Assembly (NCBI RefSeq): GCF_005843985.1
Contig: NZ_CP040463.1
Coordinates: 670,001 to 734,000 of the forward strand
Reading direction: 5' to 3'
DNA length: 64,000 nt
DNA from: Caminibacter mediatlanticus TB-2
GTDB taxonomy: Bacteria > Campylobacterota > Campylobacteria > Campylobacterales > Nautiliaceae
Part shown: in pieces, positions 46,269 through 55,281 of the stretch
Position numbering within the stretch: position 1 is the stretch's first letter
How the letters are laid out: each line of letters starts with the position of its first letter
Position numbers and translations under genes: made by a program
Notes under the pieces: generated by a model
What the model saw: only the letters and a program-made list of their open reading frames with translations
The model's database searches: none
What the model was told of the DNA's origin: nothing

Positions 46269-49103
46269 TTATGCTTTATAAATTTTTACTGCTGCTTTTT
46301 TATAATCGGTCTCTTTACTTAATGGACATGTTGCATCAAGACAAACTTTATTAATTAGAATTTTTTCATCAAACCAAGGAACCATTACAAGACCTCTTGG
46401 TGGTTTGTTTCTTCCTCTTGTCTCAATTCTTGCTTTAACTTTACCTCTTCTACTTTCAATTACCACTAAATCAAATCTTTGAAGTCCTAATTCTTTTGCA
46501 TCTTCTGGGTTCATATAACATAATGCTTCTGGCATTGCACGATAAAGCTCTGGTACTCTCATTGTCATAGTTCCAGTATGCCAATGTTCAAGTACTCTTC
46601 CTGTACATAGCCAGAAGTTATATCCATTTTTATCATATCTTGGGTCTTCTGGGTGAACCATAAATGGTCTAAAGAATATTTTTGCTTTATTTTTAAGATT
46701 AATTTTGCCTTTGCTTGCAACAGGTCCTTGAAGATTACCTCTTTTAATTGTTTTTAGAAGTGGGCCATAAAATGCAAATTTTTCACCTGGTTTTGCATAT
46801 TTTCTTGCATATGGGTCATAATCTACATTAAATCTCCATTTTGTCTCTTTACCATTAACAACTGGCCATCTAAGACCTCTTACTTTATGATATGTATCGA
46901 AATCTGCTAAGTCGTGAGCATGACCTAATCCAAATTTTCTATATTCTTCCCATAATGCTTTTTGAATAAAGAATCCATATCCTTTAAATGGTTTTCCATC
47001 ACTTCCTATAATTTCTCTTCCATCACCTGCTGCTTCTGTATTTGGATGAAGTTTGCCAGTTTGTGGGTTTTTAGCGATTGGATCTGGCCAAGGGAAATTT
47101 TTTCTATATTCTGGTCTATTAAATAGCACATCAAATAGTGTATCATCAGGTGAATATCCCATCTCTTTTGCTTTATCAAGCACATTTGGAAGTACTGTTC
47201 CATCAGGAAGTTTATGTTCTTTCCATACTTCTTTTAATTTAAATCTTTTTGAAAATTCTGCAATTGTCCATAAGTCTGGCATTGCAATTCCAGGTGCTAC
47301 TACTTGTTGTCTCCAATGTTGAGTTCTTCTTTCTGCATTACCATAAGCTCCCCATTTTTCATAAATCATAGCTATTGGTAAAATTAAATCAGCTACTCTT
47401 GCAGAAACACCAGGGTAACATTCATTTACAACAATAAAGTTATCCATAGTCCTTGCAGTTTTTAGCCAATGATTTGCATTTGCAGTATTTTGCCATGGGT
47501 TATTTACATGGACCCATACCCATTTAATTTTTCCTTCTTCCATATCTCTCATTATTTTTAGGAAGTGGCTACCAACTTTTGGATTTATAGTTCCTTCTGG
47601 AAGTTTCCATAATTTTTCAGTAATTTTTCTATGTTTTGGATTTGCTACAAGCATATCTGATGGAAGTCTATGAGCAAATGTTCCAACTTCTCTTGCAGTT
47701 CCACATGCACTTGGTTGACCTGTAAGAGAAAACGCTCCGTTTCCAGGAAGTGATTGTTTTCCAAGTAATAGATGAATCATATAAATTTGTTCATTAACCC
47801 AACTTCCTCTATAATGTTGGTTAAATCCCATAGTCCAGAAACTCACAACTTTTCTATTAGGGTCACAATAAAGGTCAGCTAATCTTTTAAGTTTAGTTTT
47901 AAAGCTATCAAGTGATTCTTTTTCATCACCTTTTGCAATTTTTGCTACATAATCAAGTGTATATGGCTCAACTGCTTTTTTGAAATCTTCAAAACTAATT
48001 TCCCAATGTAATACAGGTCCTTTTCCTTTATTGTGTTTCATCTCCATTATATCACCAGCTTTCCATTTACCAATTGCACTAAGTGCTATTGCTTCTTCTT
48101 CTGTTACCACTTTTGCATCTTGTTTTTTAATAGTTTGCATCTCTTTATCGCTATAACCAAGGGCTTTTGCTTTTTTAGGATTTCTTAATCCATATCCAAT
48201 ATCAGCATGTCCTGTTGCAAAAATTGTATGTTTTTTTACAAAATCTGAGTTTATAGCATTTCTATGTAAAATTTCTCTTGCTATGTAGTTTTGAATTGCA
48301 AGGTCAGTACCTGGTCTAAAAATAATTTCAATATCTGCTAAGTTAGAGCATCTATTTCTGTAAGTTGATAGGTTAACTACTATATATTTATCAGGATTAT
48401 TTAATTTTGCATCAGATACTCTTGCCCATAAAATTGGGTGGTTTTCTGCCATATTAGAACCCCAAGCAACAACAGTATCAGTAAGTTCAATATCATCATA
48501 ACATCCAGCAGGTTCATCAATTCCAAATGTTTGATAAAATCCAACAACTGCACTTGCCATACAGTGTCTTGCATTTGGGTCTATATTATTACTTCTCCAT
48601 CCACCTTTAACAAGTTTAACTGCTGCATATCCTTCTTGGATTGTATATTGTCCAGAACCAAAAATTGCAACACCAGTTGGTCCTAATTCATTATAGTATT
48701 TTTTAAATTGTTTCTCCATTTCATCAAATGCTCTTTTCCAGCTAACAGGTCTAAATTTACCATTTTTGTCAAATTCACCTTTATCATTCATTCTAAGAAG
48801 TGGTTGAGTCAATCTATCAGCACCATACATAATTTTAGCGTTAAAATAACCTTTAATACAGTTAATACCTCTGTTTACAGGAGAATAAGGGTCACCTTTT
48901 ACTGCTACTACTTTATTGTCTTTTGTAGCAAGCATAATTCCACATCCTGTCCCACAAAATCTACAAACAGCTTTATCCCATTGCCAATCTTGTTGTGTAT
49001 TTTCAGCTGCAGCTTTTGCTTCTTGTGGAATAGCAATTCCTGCTGCACTTGCAGCTGCTACTGCTGCTGTGGTTTTTAGAAAATCTCTTCTATTCATTGA
49101 CAT
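46269..49103 (-). CDS. napA: NapA, catalytic subunit of periplasmic nitrate reductase
   Basis: 944 residues. Tat signal [19 protein letters not shown], 4Fe-4S site [20 protein letters not shown], molybdopterin-binding [15 protein letters not shown] and [13 protein letters not shown], and the C-terminal [20 protein letters not shown] that is typical of nitrate reductases. Binds Mo-bis-MGD with a Cys ligand in [12 protein letters not shown]. Reduces nitrate to nitrite in the periplasm. Longer than enteric NapA (828), as in other Campylobacterota. First gene of napAGHBFLD; the molybdate transport genes diverge upstream. Confidence 0.98.
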   Translation of the reverse strand: MSMNRRDFLKTTAAVAAASAAGIAIPQEAKAAAENTQQDWQWDKAVCRFCGTGCGIMLATKDNKVVAVKGDPYSPVNRGINCIKGYFNAKIMYGADRLTQPLLRMNDKGEFDKNGKFRPVSWKRAFDEMEKQFKKYYNELGPTGVAIFGSGQYTIQEGYAAVKLVKGGWRSNNIDPNARHCMASAVVGFYQTFGIDEPAGCYDDIELTDTVVAWGSNMAENHPILWARVSDAKLNNPDKYIVVNLSTYRNRCSNLADIEIIFRPGTDLAIQNYIAREILHRNAINSDFVKKHTIFATGHADIGYGLRNPKKAKALGYSDKEMQTIKKQDAKVVTEEEAIALSAIGKWKAGDIMEMKHNKGKGPVLHWEISFEDFKKAVEPYTLDYVAKIAKGDEKESLDSFKTKLKRLADLYCDPNRKVVSFWTMGFNQHYRGSWVNEQIYMIHLLLGKQSLPGNGAFSLTGQPSACGTAREVGTFAHRLPSDMLVANPKHRKITEKLWKLPEGTINPKVGSHFLKIMRDMEEGKIKWVWVHVNNPWQNTANANHWLKTARTMDNFIVVNECYPGVSARVADLILPIAMIYEKWGAYGNAERRTQHWRQQVVAPGIAMPDLWTIAEFSKRFKLKEVWKEHKLPDGTVLPNVLDKAKEMGYSPDDTLFDVLFNRPEYRKNFPWPDPIAKNPQTGKLHPNTEAAGDGREIIGSDGKPFKGYGFFIQKALWEEYRKFGLGHAHDLADFDTYHKVRGLRWPVVNGKETKWRFNVDYDPYARKYAKPGEKFAFYGPLLKTIKRGNLQGPVASKGKINLKNKAKIFFRPFMVHPEDPRYDKNGYNFWLCTGRVLEHWHTGTMTMRVPELYRAMPEALCYMNPEDAKELGLQRFDLVVIESRRGKVKARIETRGRNKPPRGLVMVPWFDEKILINKVCLDATCPLSKETDYKKAAVKIYKA

Positions 49104-49156
49104 TTTCTCTCTCCTTTTTTAATTTCCTTTTTACAATATAAATAATATCACTTTTT

Positions 49157-49174
49157 TTGTCGTATATGGTACAA
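49157..49174. promoter_or_regulatory. palindromic site between napA and modA
   Basis: TTGT-N10-ACAA (TTGTCGTATATGGTACAA) between the divergent nap and mod operons. Spacing differs from the Fnr/Crp box (TTGAT-N4-ATCAA). It could be bound by a Crp/Fnr relative or a molybdate regulator; nothing in the sequence decides. Confidence 0.3.
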
Positions 49175-49186
49175 TTTGACATAAAT

Positions 49187-49219
49187 TTAACTTTTTAAGC
49201 ACTTTTTTAGCACTTTTTT
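49187..49219 (+). promoter_or_regulatory. tandem 11-bp repeats between napA and modA
   Basis: TTAACTTTTTA (49187-49197, partial), AGCACTTTTTT (49198-49208), AGCACTTTTTT (49209-49219): two perfect and one degenerate 11-bp tandem copies. They end at the SD of modA (GGAGGG) and lie about 95 bases upstream of napA in inverted orientation. A single further copy, ATCACTTTTTT, stands at 49147-49157. Probably an upstream activator site for nap and/or a roadblock for mod. The 11-bp period matches OmpR/PhoB-family binding. Confidence 0.6.
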
Positions 49220-49230
49220 AGGAGGGTTTA

Positions 49231-49944
49231 ATGAGACTATTTTTTATTATATTTTTATCTACATTTGTATTTGCAAAAACTTTATACATAGCAGCATCAT
49301 CAAACATTAGTTATGCTATGAAAGACTTAATAAATGAATATAAAAAACAATATAAAAATACGTATATTAAAATAATTTATGCAAGTAGTGGAAAGCTTAC
49401 TGCTCAAATATTACATAATGCTCCGTATGATATATTTTTATCAGCTAATATGAAATATCCAGAAGTTTTGTATAAAAATAAAAAAGCCCTAACAAAACCA
49501 AAAGTATTTGCAAGAGGATTAATCTCTCTTTTTAGTGTGAAATATGATAATCTATCAATAAAATCTTTACTAACTGCAAAACAAATAGCAATAGCAAATC
49601 CAAAATTTGCACCATATGGAAAAGCTGCGATAGAAATGATGAAAAATGCAAAAATTTATAATAAGATTAAAGATAAATTAATATATTCAGAAACAGTTAC
49701 AGGAGTAATACCATATGTAATAAATTCAGCAGATATAGGTATAATTGCAAAATCATCACTTTATTCTAAAAAAATAAAAAATTTAGGAAAATATTATTAT
49801 AAAGATGTTAATATTTCACTTTATTCTCCTATAAATCAAGGAGTTGTTTTACTTACAAATAAAAAAGAAGCAAGGAATTTTTATAATTTTTTATTTACTA
49901 AAAAAGCAAAAAATATTTTTAAAAGGTATGGATATCTTGAATGA
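49231..49944 (+). CDS. modA: molybdate ABC transporter, periplasmic binding protein
   Basis: 237 residues with a signal peptide (1-15). Start of the mature protein LYIAASSNISYAMKDLINEY, then IKIIYASSGKLTAQILHNAP with ligand-binding Ser and YDIFLSANMKYPEVLY, and GVIPYVINSADIGII: the ModA fold. Captures molybdate (or tungstate) for the Mo cofactor of NapA, which is encoded divergently. SD AGGAGGG. Confidence 0.93.
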   Translation: MRLFFIIFLSTFVFAKTLYIAASSNISYAMKDLINEYKKQYKNTYIKIIYASSGKLTAQILHNAPYDIFLSANMKYPEVLYKNKKALTKPKVFARGLISLFSVKYDNLSIKSLLTAKQIAIANPKFAPYGKAAIEMMKNAKIYNKIKDKLIYSETVTGVIPYVINSADIGIIAKSSLYSKKIKNLGKYYYKDVNISLYSPINQGVVLLTNKKEARNFYNFLFTKKAKNIFKRYGYLE

Positions 49945-50311
49945 AATAGTTTGCAATTTAAAAGAGATCAAATCAAAAGATAATATAAATTTATTAACTT
50001 TTGAGAAAGATAATAATTTAATACAGGTTTTAATTTTACAAATGAATGTAGGTTTGAAACTTGGAGATAAAGCAGTTTTATATATAAAACCAACTAAAAT
50101 TTTTTTATCAAAGGAAAAATATTTATTTGATAATGTTTTACCTGTTAATATTTTAGATATAAAAAAAGGAAAAATAGTTTCATTAATAAAAGCAAAGTTT
50201 ATAGACTCTGTTTTTGAAGTTGTTATGTTGAATGAATATATAAATTTTGAAAAAAAAGCATTTATGCTATTTAAAGCCAGTGATATTTCAATTAGGAGAA
50301 AAGTTGATTGA
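49928..50311 (+). CDS. TOBE-domain molybdate-binding protein
   Basis: 127 residues from ATG 49928, preceded by AAAAGG; overlaps modA by 17 bases. Two TOBE-like halves can be seen: EIVCNLKEIKSKDNINLLTF...VGLKLGDKAVLYIKPTKIFLS and LPVNILDIKKGKIVSLIKAK...NFEKKAFMLFKASDISI, the Mop/ModE C-terminal fold that binds molybdate. It has no DNA-binding HTH, so it is a Mop-like storage or transport accessory protein rather than ModE. Its place between modA and modB is typical of Campylobacter-type mod operons. Confidence 0.75.
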   Translation: MDILNEIVCNLKEIKSKDNINLLTFEKDNNLIQVLILQMNVGLKLGDKAVLYIKPTKIFLSKEKYLFDNVLPVNILDIKKGKIVSLIKAKFIDSVFEVVMLNEYINFEKKAFMLFKASDISIRRKVD

Positions 50312-50984
50312 TTTTACTCCTTTTATTTTATCTTTTAAATTAGCATTTATTGTAACTGTTATTTTACTTATAATTTCTATCCCATATGCTTATTTTCTCT
50401 CAAATACAAAATCTAAAATAAAACCTTTTTTAGAAGCAATTACAGCCCTTCCTATTGTTTTACCACCCTCAGTCCTTGGTTTTTATCTTCTTATTTTATT
50501 ATCTCCAAATTCATTAATTGGAAGTGTTTTTTATGACTTATTTAATATTAAACTTGTTTTTAGTTTTGAGGGGTTAGTAGTTGCAAGTTGTATATATTCT
50601 TTTCCTTTTATGACCCAACCAATTCAAAGTGGGTTTGAGAGTATTCCAAAAAGTTTAATTGAAGCTTCGTATGTAAGTGGAAAAGGCAAAGTTATTACTC
50701 TTTTTAGAGTAATTCTTCCTAATATGAAACCGTTTTTATTAACTGCTATTGTTATAACTTTTGCTCATACTATTGGTGAATTTGGAGTTGTGTTGATGAT
50801 TGGAGGTAGTATTCCTGGAAAAACTGAGGTTGCAAGTGTTGCAATTTATAATTATGTTGAAATGCTTGATTATAAAAGCGCACATATTTATAGTGCAATT
50901 ATGCTTTTTATTAGCTTTATTGTGTTATTTATTGTTTATTTTATAAATTACAAAATTAAAAGAAAAGTAAATGATTTATATTGA
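50304..50984 (+). CDS. modB: molybdate ABC transporter, permease
   Basis: 226 residues. TTG 50304 is chosen because AGGAG is 6 bases upstream and the family N-terminus (IDFTPFILSFKLAFIVTVIL) follows; an upstream frame from 50247 overlaps the TOBE gene. Five to six helices with the permease motif EASYVSGKGKVITLFRVILP and AHTIGEFGVVLMIGGSIPGK. Overlaps modC by 14 bases. Confidence 0.92.
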   Translation: MIDFTPFILSFKLAFIVTVILLIISIPYAYFLSNTKSKIKPFLEAITALPIVLPPSVLGFYLLILLSPNSLIGSVFYDLFNIKLVFSFEGLVVASCIYSFPFMTQPIQSGFESIPKSLIEASYVSGKGKVITLFRVILPNMKPFLLTAIVITFAHTIGEFGVVLMIGGSIPGKTEVASVAIYNYVEMLDYKSAHIYSAIMLFISFIVLFIVYFINYKIKRKVNDLY

Positions 50985-51828
50985 TGTAGAGAAAAAACTT
51001 TTTAGTAGCAGTGGAGAGATAGATTTAAAAGTTAATGTAAAAATTAAAAAAGGTGAATTTATTGCTATTAAAGGAAGTAGTGGCAGTGGAAAAACTACAC
51101 TTTTAAGAATTATTGCAGGACTTGAAAAATCAAAAGGAGAGATAATAGTTTTTGATAAAGTTTGGCAAAATGAAAAAATATTTTTACCTCCTCAAAAAAG
51201 AGAAGTTGGATTTGTATTTCAAGATTATGCTCTTTTTCCAAATATGAGTGTGTTAGATAATTTATTGTATGTAAATAAAGATAAAAAGTTTGCATTAAAA
51301 CTGCTTGAAATGGTAGATTTAATTTCTCTAAAAGATAGATATCCTCAAATGTTAAGTGGTGGTCAAAAGCAAAGAGTTGCTTTAATTAGGGCTATAATAA
51401 AAAAACCAAAAATATTATTGCTTGATGAGCCTTTTTCAGCATTAGACCCTATAATGAGAGAAAAACTTCAAAATGATTTAATTTTAATTCATAAAGAGTT
51501 TAAATTAACTACTATTATGGTTTCTCATATGCCAAGTGAAATTTATAAACTTGCAAATAGAGTAGTTACTATTGAAAAAGGGGAAATATTAAACATCTCT
51601 TCTGCTATTAATTCACTTTTAGGATGTAAAGGTAGTGAAAAATTCTCAATAGAAGGAAAAATTATTGATATAATAAAAGCTGATATATTAAATATTGCTA
51701 TAATTGATATAGGAAATAAATTAGTTGAAGTTGTTATTTCAGAATATGAAAAAGAACAATTAAAAATAGGAGATATAGTAAGTATATCAACAAAAGCATT
51801 TAATTTAAATATTTCAAAAAAGGGTTAA
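50971..51828 (+). CDS. modC: molybdate ABC transporter, ATP-binding protein
   Basis: 285 residues. Walker A AIKGSSGSGKTTLLRIIAGL, Q-loop VFQDYALFPNMSV, signature MLSGGQKQRVALIRA, Walker B ILLLDEPFSALDP, His switch TIMVSHMPSEIY. A C-terminal TOBE domain (about 220-285) would bind molybdate and feed back on transport. Two bases upstream of the response regulator gene, so the two-component system is probably co-transcribed with mod. Confidence 0.94.
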   Translation: MIYIDVEKKLFSSSGEIDLKVNVKIKKGEFIAIKGSSGSGKTTLLRIIAGLEKSKGEIIVFDKVWQNEKIFLPPQKREVGFVFQDYALFPNMSVLDNLLYVNKDKKFALKLLEMVDLISLKDRYPQMLSGGQKQRVALIRAIIKKPKILLLDEPFSALDPIMREKLQNDLILIHKEFKLTTIMVSHMPSEIYKLANRVVTIEKGEILNISSAINSLLGCKGSEKFSIEGKIIDIIKADILNIAIIDIGNKLVEVVISEYEKEQLKIGDIVSISTKAFNLNISKKG

Positions 51829-51829
51829 A

Positions 51830-52477
51830 TTGAAAATTTTAGTTGTAGAAGATGATATTTTTATTGGAGAGAGTATAAAAGATTACTTTGAACTTCAAGG
51901 AAATAGGGTTGATTATTATTCATCCCCTCTAAAAGCATTAGAAGAGATATATCCAAGTAATTATGATATTTTTTTAATTGATATTAATATGCCGGAGATG
52001 AATGGATATGAATTTTATAACGAGTTAAAAAATTATGCTTCTGATGTACCTGTTATTTTTATTACTGCATATTCAGATATTGAACATATAGAAAAAGCAT
52101 TTGATTTAGGTGCTGCTGATTATATTAAAAAACCTTTTGAACTTAAAGAGCTTGAACTTAGAGTAAAAAGATTAGTATTTAAAAAGACTAACTGTGTTGA
52201 AATTACAGAAAATTATAAGTTTGATTTAGGCAAACTAAAACTTTTTTACAAAAATAAAGAAGTGGATTTAACTCAAAATGAAAAATATTTTTTAGAACTT
52301 TTAGTAAAAAATATTGGTCAAGTTGTTGATACTACTACTCTTAGAGATTATGTTTGGGATGGAAAGGATATTTGTAATAATACGATAAGGACTCATGTAA
52401 AAAAACTTAGAAGCAAACTTAAAGAAAATTTTATAAAAAATGTAAGAGGAAGTGGGTACAAAATTGAGAAACAGTAG
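51830..52477 (+). CDS. OmpR-family response regulator
   Basis: 215 residues from TTG 51830. Receiver domain with acidic pocket VEDD (7-9), phospho-acceptor Asp51 in FLIDINMPEMNGYEF, Thr in IFITAYSD and Lys in YIKKPFELKE. C-terminal winged helix (about 125-215) with LTQNEKYFLELLVKNIGQVV and IRTHVKKLRSKL...VRGSGYKI. Such regulators bind pairs of 11-bp direct repeats; repeats of that kind precede hao, nap/mod and the tetraheme gene in this window. Overlaps the kinase gene by 26 bases. Confidence 0.93.
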   Translation: MKILVVEDDIFIGESIKDYFELQGNRVDYYSSPLKALEEIYPSNYDIFLIDINMPEMNGYEFYNELKNYASDVPVIFITAYSDIEHIEKAFDLGAADYIKKPFELKELELRVKRLVFKKTNCVEITENYKFDLGKLKLFYKNKEVDLTQNEKYFLELLVKNIGQVVDTTTLRDYVWDGKDICNNTIRTHVKKLRSKLKENFIKNVRGSGYKIEKQ

Positions 52478-54071
52478 AGACTTTAAATTTGATTTAATTT
52501 TTGCATTTGTTATTTTTGCTTTTTTAATTGTTGTAAGTGTAACATATACGGCTATTTATATTTTTAGTGATTTAACGACAAAAGAATTTAAAGAAAAAAT
52601 AAAATTAATTGCTAATAACACATACATAAACTATAAAAATAAAGAAAAAACAATTGAAAAAACTCTCGAAGCTTTAACATCAAATGATATTTTTAATTCT
52701 ACTTTTAATGTGAATGATTTAGTCATAAAATCTCTTTTTAAAACTATGCTTGTATCTAATTCTGATTTAAAAGAGATAAATTTTTATAATAAATCTGGAC
52801 GACTTGTTTTTAGTTGTGGTAAGTATAGGAATGAAATTTTTTGTTTAACAAAAAATTTAACTTTAAAATTAGAGGATTTTGATATTGATAAAGTTTTAAT
52901 TAAAGAAAAATTGAACAAAAAGGGAATAGAATTTATTGCAATTAGTCCTTTAAGAACGAAAAATAATGGTTTTTTAGAGGTAAAAGCAGACTTTGTTTTT
53001 CCCAAAAAGCTTAATACTTTTTATGATTTAATAATAATTAATAATAAAGGAGATATATTTTATTCGAGTATAAAAAATTATTATGTCAAAAATATTTTTG
53101 ATTTATATAATTATTTATTAGCAAATAAAATTTTAAAGACAAATGAAGGATTTGTAAGTGATGATATTTATGTAAAAAGTTTTTCTAAAACAATAAAGTT
53201 TATTTTTTTACAAAATAAAAATGTAATTGCAAAAACTGATACAGCATCTCAAAAAATGGCTTTTATATTATTAATAATTTCTATTGTTATTGCAATTCCT
53301 CTTGGAGTCTTTTTTTCTAAGCCTTTATATACTTTTTATGAGGAATTAGATAAAAGAGTAAAAAAAGAGATAGAAAAAAGAAGAAAAAAAGAAGAAATTT
53401 TAGCCCATCAAAGTAAGCTTGCAGCTCTTGGTGAAATGCTTGGAAATATTGCTCATCAGTGGAGGCATCCTTTAACAAGGCTATCTTTACTTATTCAAAA
53501 TTTAGAAATGGCTTATAAGATGAATAAATTAGATGAGAATAGATTTAATAATTTTAAAGAAAATGCAATTTATCAGATAAATTATATGTCACAAACTATT
53601 GATGATTTTACAAATTTCTTTAAAAAAGATACTAAAAAAATAGAGTTTTGTCCAAAAGATATTATTAATGATGCTTTAAAGTTACTTGAAGCAAGAATTA
53701 AGCAAAATGGAGTCGAAATAGTGTTAGATATTAAAAAAATTGAACCTATTTATGGATACAAAACAGAATTTTCACAAGTTATTTTAAATATTATTAATAA
53801 TGCAATTGATGTGCTAAAAGAAAGGAATATTGAAAATAAAAAAATTTTTATAAGAATTAATGGAAAAAAAATAGAAATTGAAGATAATGCGGGGGGAATA
53901 CCTGAGAATATAAAAGATAAAATATTTGAACCATATTTTACAACAAAATTTCAATCCCAAGGCACAGGAATTGGTCTTTATATGAGTAAAGTTATTATAA
54001 CAGAACATTTCAATGGAAAACTTTATGCATATAATTCACAAAATGGTGCAGTTTTTGTTATAGAGGTGTAA
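52452..54071 (+). CDS. membrane sensor histidine kinase
   Basis: 539 residues counting from GTG 52452 (TTG 52464 is possible). Two membrane helices (about 14-38 and 270-295) enclose a 230-residue periplasmic sensor with no recognised domain but two Cys near 118 and 127 (FSCGKYRNEIFC). HisKA follows with LAALGEMLGNIAHQWRHPLT (phospho-His about 335), then HATPase_c with N box ILNIINNAIDVLK, G1 IEDNAGGIP and GTGIGLYMSK. Its placement between mod/nap and the tetraheme gene suggests nitrate, nitrite or a related anaerobic signal; the stimulus is not visible in the sequence. Confidence 0.9.
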   Translation: MGTKLRNSRDFKFDLIFAFVIFAFLIVVSVTYTAIYIFSDLTTKEFKEKIKLIANNTYINYKNKEKTIEKTLEALTSNDIFNSTFNVNDLVIKSLFKTMLVSNSDLKEINFYNKSGRLVFSCGKYRNEIFCLTKNLTLKLEDFDIDKVLIKEKLNKKGIEFIAISPLRTKNNGFLEVKADFVFPKKLNTFYDLIIINNKGDIFYSSIKNYYVKNIFDLYNYLLANKILKTNEGFVSDDIYVKSFSKTIKFIFLQNKNVIAKTDTASQKMAFILLIISIVIAIPLGVFFSKPLYTFYEELDKRVKKEIEKRRKKEEILAHQSKLAALGEMLGNIAHQWRHPLTRLSLLIQNLEMAYKMNKLDENRFNNFKENAIYQINYMSQTIDDFTNFFKKDTKKIEFCPKDIINDALKLLEARIKQNGVEIVLDIKKIEPIYGYKTEFSQVILNIINNAIDVLKERNIENKKIFIRINGKKIEIEDNAGGIPENIKDKIFEPYFTTKFQSQGTGIGLYMSKVIITEHFNGKLYAYNSQNGAVFVIEV

Positions 54072-54160
54072 AAATACTATTTCTAAAAATTTAATTTAAA
54101 AAAGTCTTGCAATCGCACAATTTTATTATTTTCATAATACATTATTACATTTTAACTAAT

Positions 54161-54192
54161 AGCACTTTTTTAGCACTTAAATTATTTATAAT
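54161..54192 (+). promoter_or_regulatory. promoter of the tetraheme gene with tandem 11-bp operator
   Basis: AGCACTTTTTT (54161-54171), AGCACTTAAAT (54172-54182), 4 bases, TATAAT (54187-54192). The repeats replace the -35 box. Geometry is identical to the hao promoter. Confidence 0.65.
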
Positions 54193-54212
54193 CCAAATAA
54201 AAAAGGTAATAC

Positions 54213-54782
54213 ATGAAAAAAGCAACACTTGGTGCATTAATTGCTGGTGCTGTAATTGGTCTTGGTATTTCTTATGTAACTGCAATTATGGTAGATAAAA
54301 CATCTACTCCTGAGTTTTGTGCAAGTTGTCATACTATGAAACCAATGGTAGATAGTTTTAAATTTAGTGTTCATGGTGGAAATAATCCTCAAGGTTTTGC
54401 AGCAACTCATTGTACTGATTGCCATTTGCCTCATAATTCTTTAATTGGGTATTTAATTGCAAAAGGAATAAGTGGTACTAGAGATGCATTAGCAGAATTT
54501 GGAATTATTAAAAAAGTTGATTTTAAAGATAATTTTTGGGAAATGGATAAATATGTTTATGATAGTGGGTGTTTAAAATGTCATAAAGGAATTGAAAAAT
54601 TAAAAGATAAAAATGTAGGAGAAGTAATTGGTTTAACTCTTAATTCACAAAAAGTACATAAAGAGTTTTACTGGAATAAAAAAGAAAGAGGTGAAAAAGT
54701 TAGTTGTGTAGCTTGTCATAATGATAATACAATGACTCATTTTGCTCATCCAAATCTACTTGAAACTTTACAATCTGAATAA
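54213..54782 (+). CDS. NapC/NrfH-family tetraheme cytochrome c (quinol dehydrogenase)
   Basis: 189 residues. N-terminal anchor GALIAGAVIGLGISYVTAIM, then four CxxCH: CASCH, CTDCH, CLKCH and CVACH, with THFAHPNLLE at the end. Size and motif pattern match NrfH/NapC/CycX. These oxidise menaquinol and pass electrons to a periplasmic reductase. Nap has its own NapGH, and no nrfA is present, so the likely partner is the Hao-like cytochrome, whose promoter shares the same operator. Confidence 0.9.
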   Translation: MKKATLGALIAGAVIGLGISYVTAIMVDKTSTPEFCASCHTMKPMVDSFKFSVHGGNNPQGFAATHCTDCHLPHNSLIGYLIAKGISGTRDALAEFGIIKKVDFKDNFWEMDKYVYDSGCLKCHKGIEKLKDKNVGEVIGLTLNSQKVHKEFYWNKKERGEKVSCVACHNDNTMTHFAHPNLLETLQSE

Positions 54783-54858
54783 CTATTCTTTTTTTTCCTC
54801 ATTTTTGCTTATTTATTAATAATTTTTTGATACAATATTCATCAAAAAAAGGCTGCTT

Positions 54859-55281
54859 ATGAAGAAAATTTTGCTTACTTTTTTTATGGCGATATCAATG
54901 TTTGCATTTGAATGGAGTGGTAAAGTTAATTGGGCAATGAGTTATGACTTGGCAAAACAGATTGCTTTAAAAGAAAATAAGTTAATTATGGTGGATATAG
55001 CTCTTACTAATTGTCCTCCTTGTAGATATCTTGCTAAAAATGTATATACAAATGATGAGGTAGCGAATTATATTAACAAAAATTTTTTACCTCTGTTTTA
55101 TTTAGCAGATAAGGATGAATTACCACCAATAGTTCAAAATTATTTTACAGGTTCTACTCCTACAATTTTATTTTTAAAACCAAGTGGTGAACTTGTTTAT
55201 TCATTCATTGGTGCAAGGCCTCCAAAAACATTTTTATCTATTTTAAAAGAAGTAAATTCAAAATATAAAGGAAAAAAATGA
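54859..55281 (+). CDS. periplasmic thioredoxin-fold protein (CPPC), CcsX/ResA-like
   Basis: 140 residues, signal peptide 1-16 (LLTFFMAISMFAFEW). Active site TNCPPCRYLAK (about 54), cis-Pro loop GSTPTILFLKPSGE. Overlaps ccsBA by 4 bases, so it probably keeps the CxxCH cysteines of apocytochromes reduced for heme ligation. A related protein with CRYC stands beside ccdA at 39144. TACAAT at 54831-54836 may be its -10 box. Confidence 0.83.
   Translation: MKKILLTFFMAISMFAFEWSGKVNWAMSYDLAKQIALKENKLIMVDIALTNCPPCRYLAKNVYTNDEVANYINKNFLPLFYLADKDELPPIVQNYFTGSTPTILFLKPSGELVYSFIGARPPKTFLSILKEVNSKYKGKK

Noticed and set aside
46269-49122. Plus-strand open frames of 65-123 codons opposite napA, napG and hao
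   Set aside because: Antisense shadows of strongly supported cytochrome and reductase genes; no SD and no recognisable motifs.
49187-49219. Tandem repeats considered as a CRISPR fragment or simple-sequence repeat
   Set aside because: 11-bp units without spacers, with the same unit at two other promoters in fixed geometry, fit regulator binding instead. No CRISPR array or cas gene is present in the window.
52784-53005. Minus-strand frame inside the histidine kinase gene
   Set aside because: No SD or family likeness, and fully covered by the kinase reading frame.
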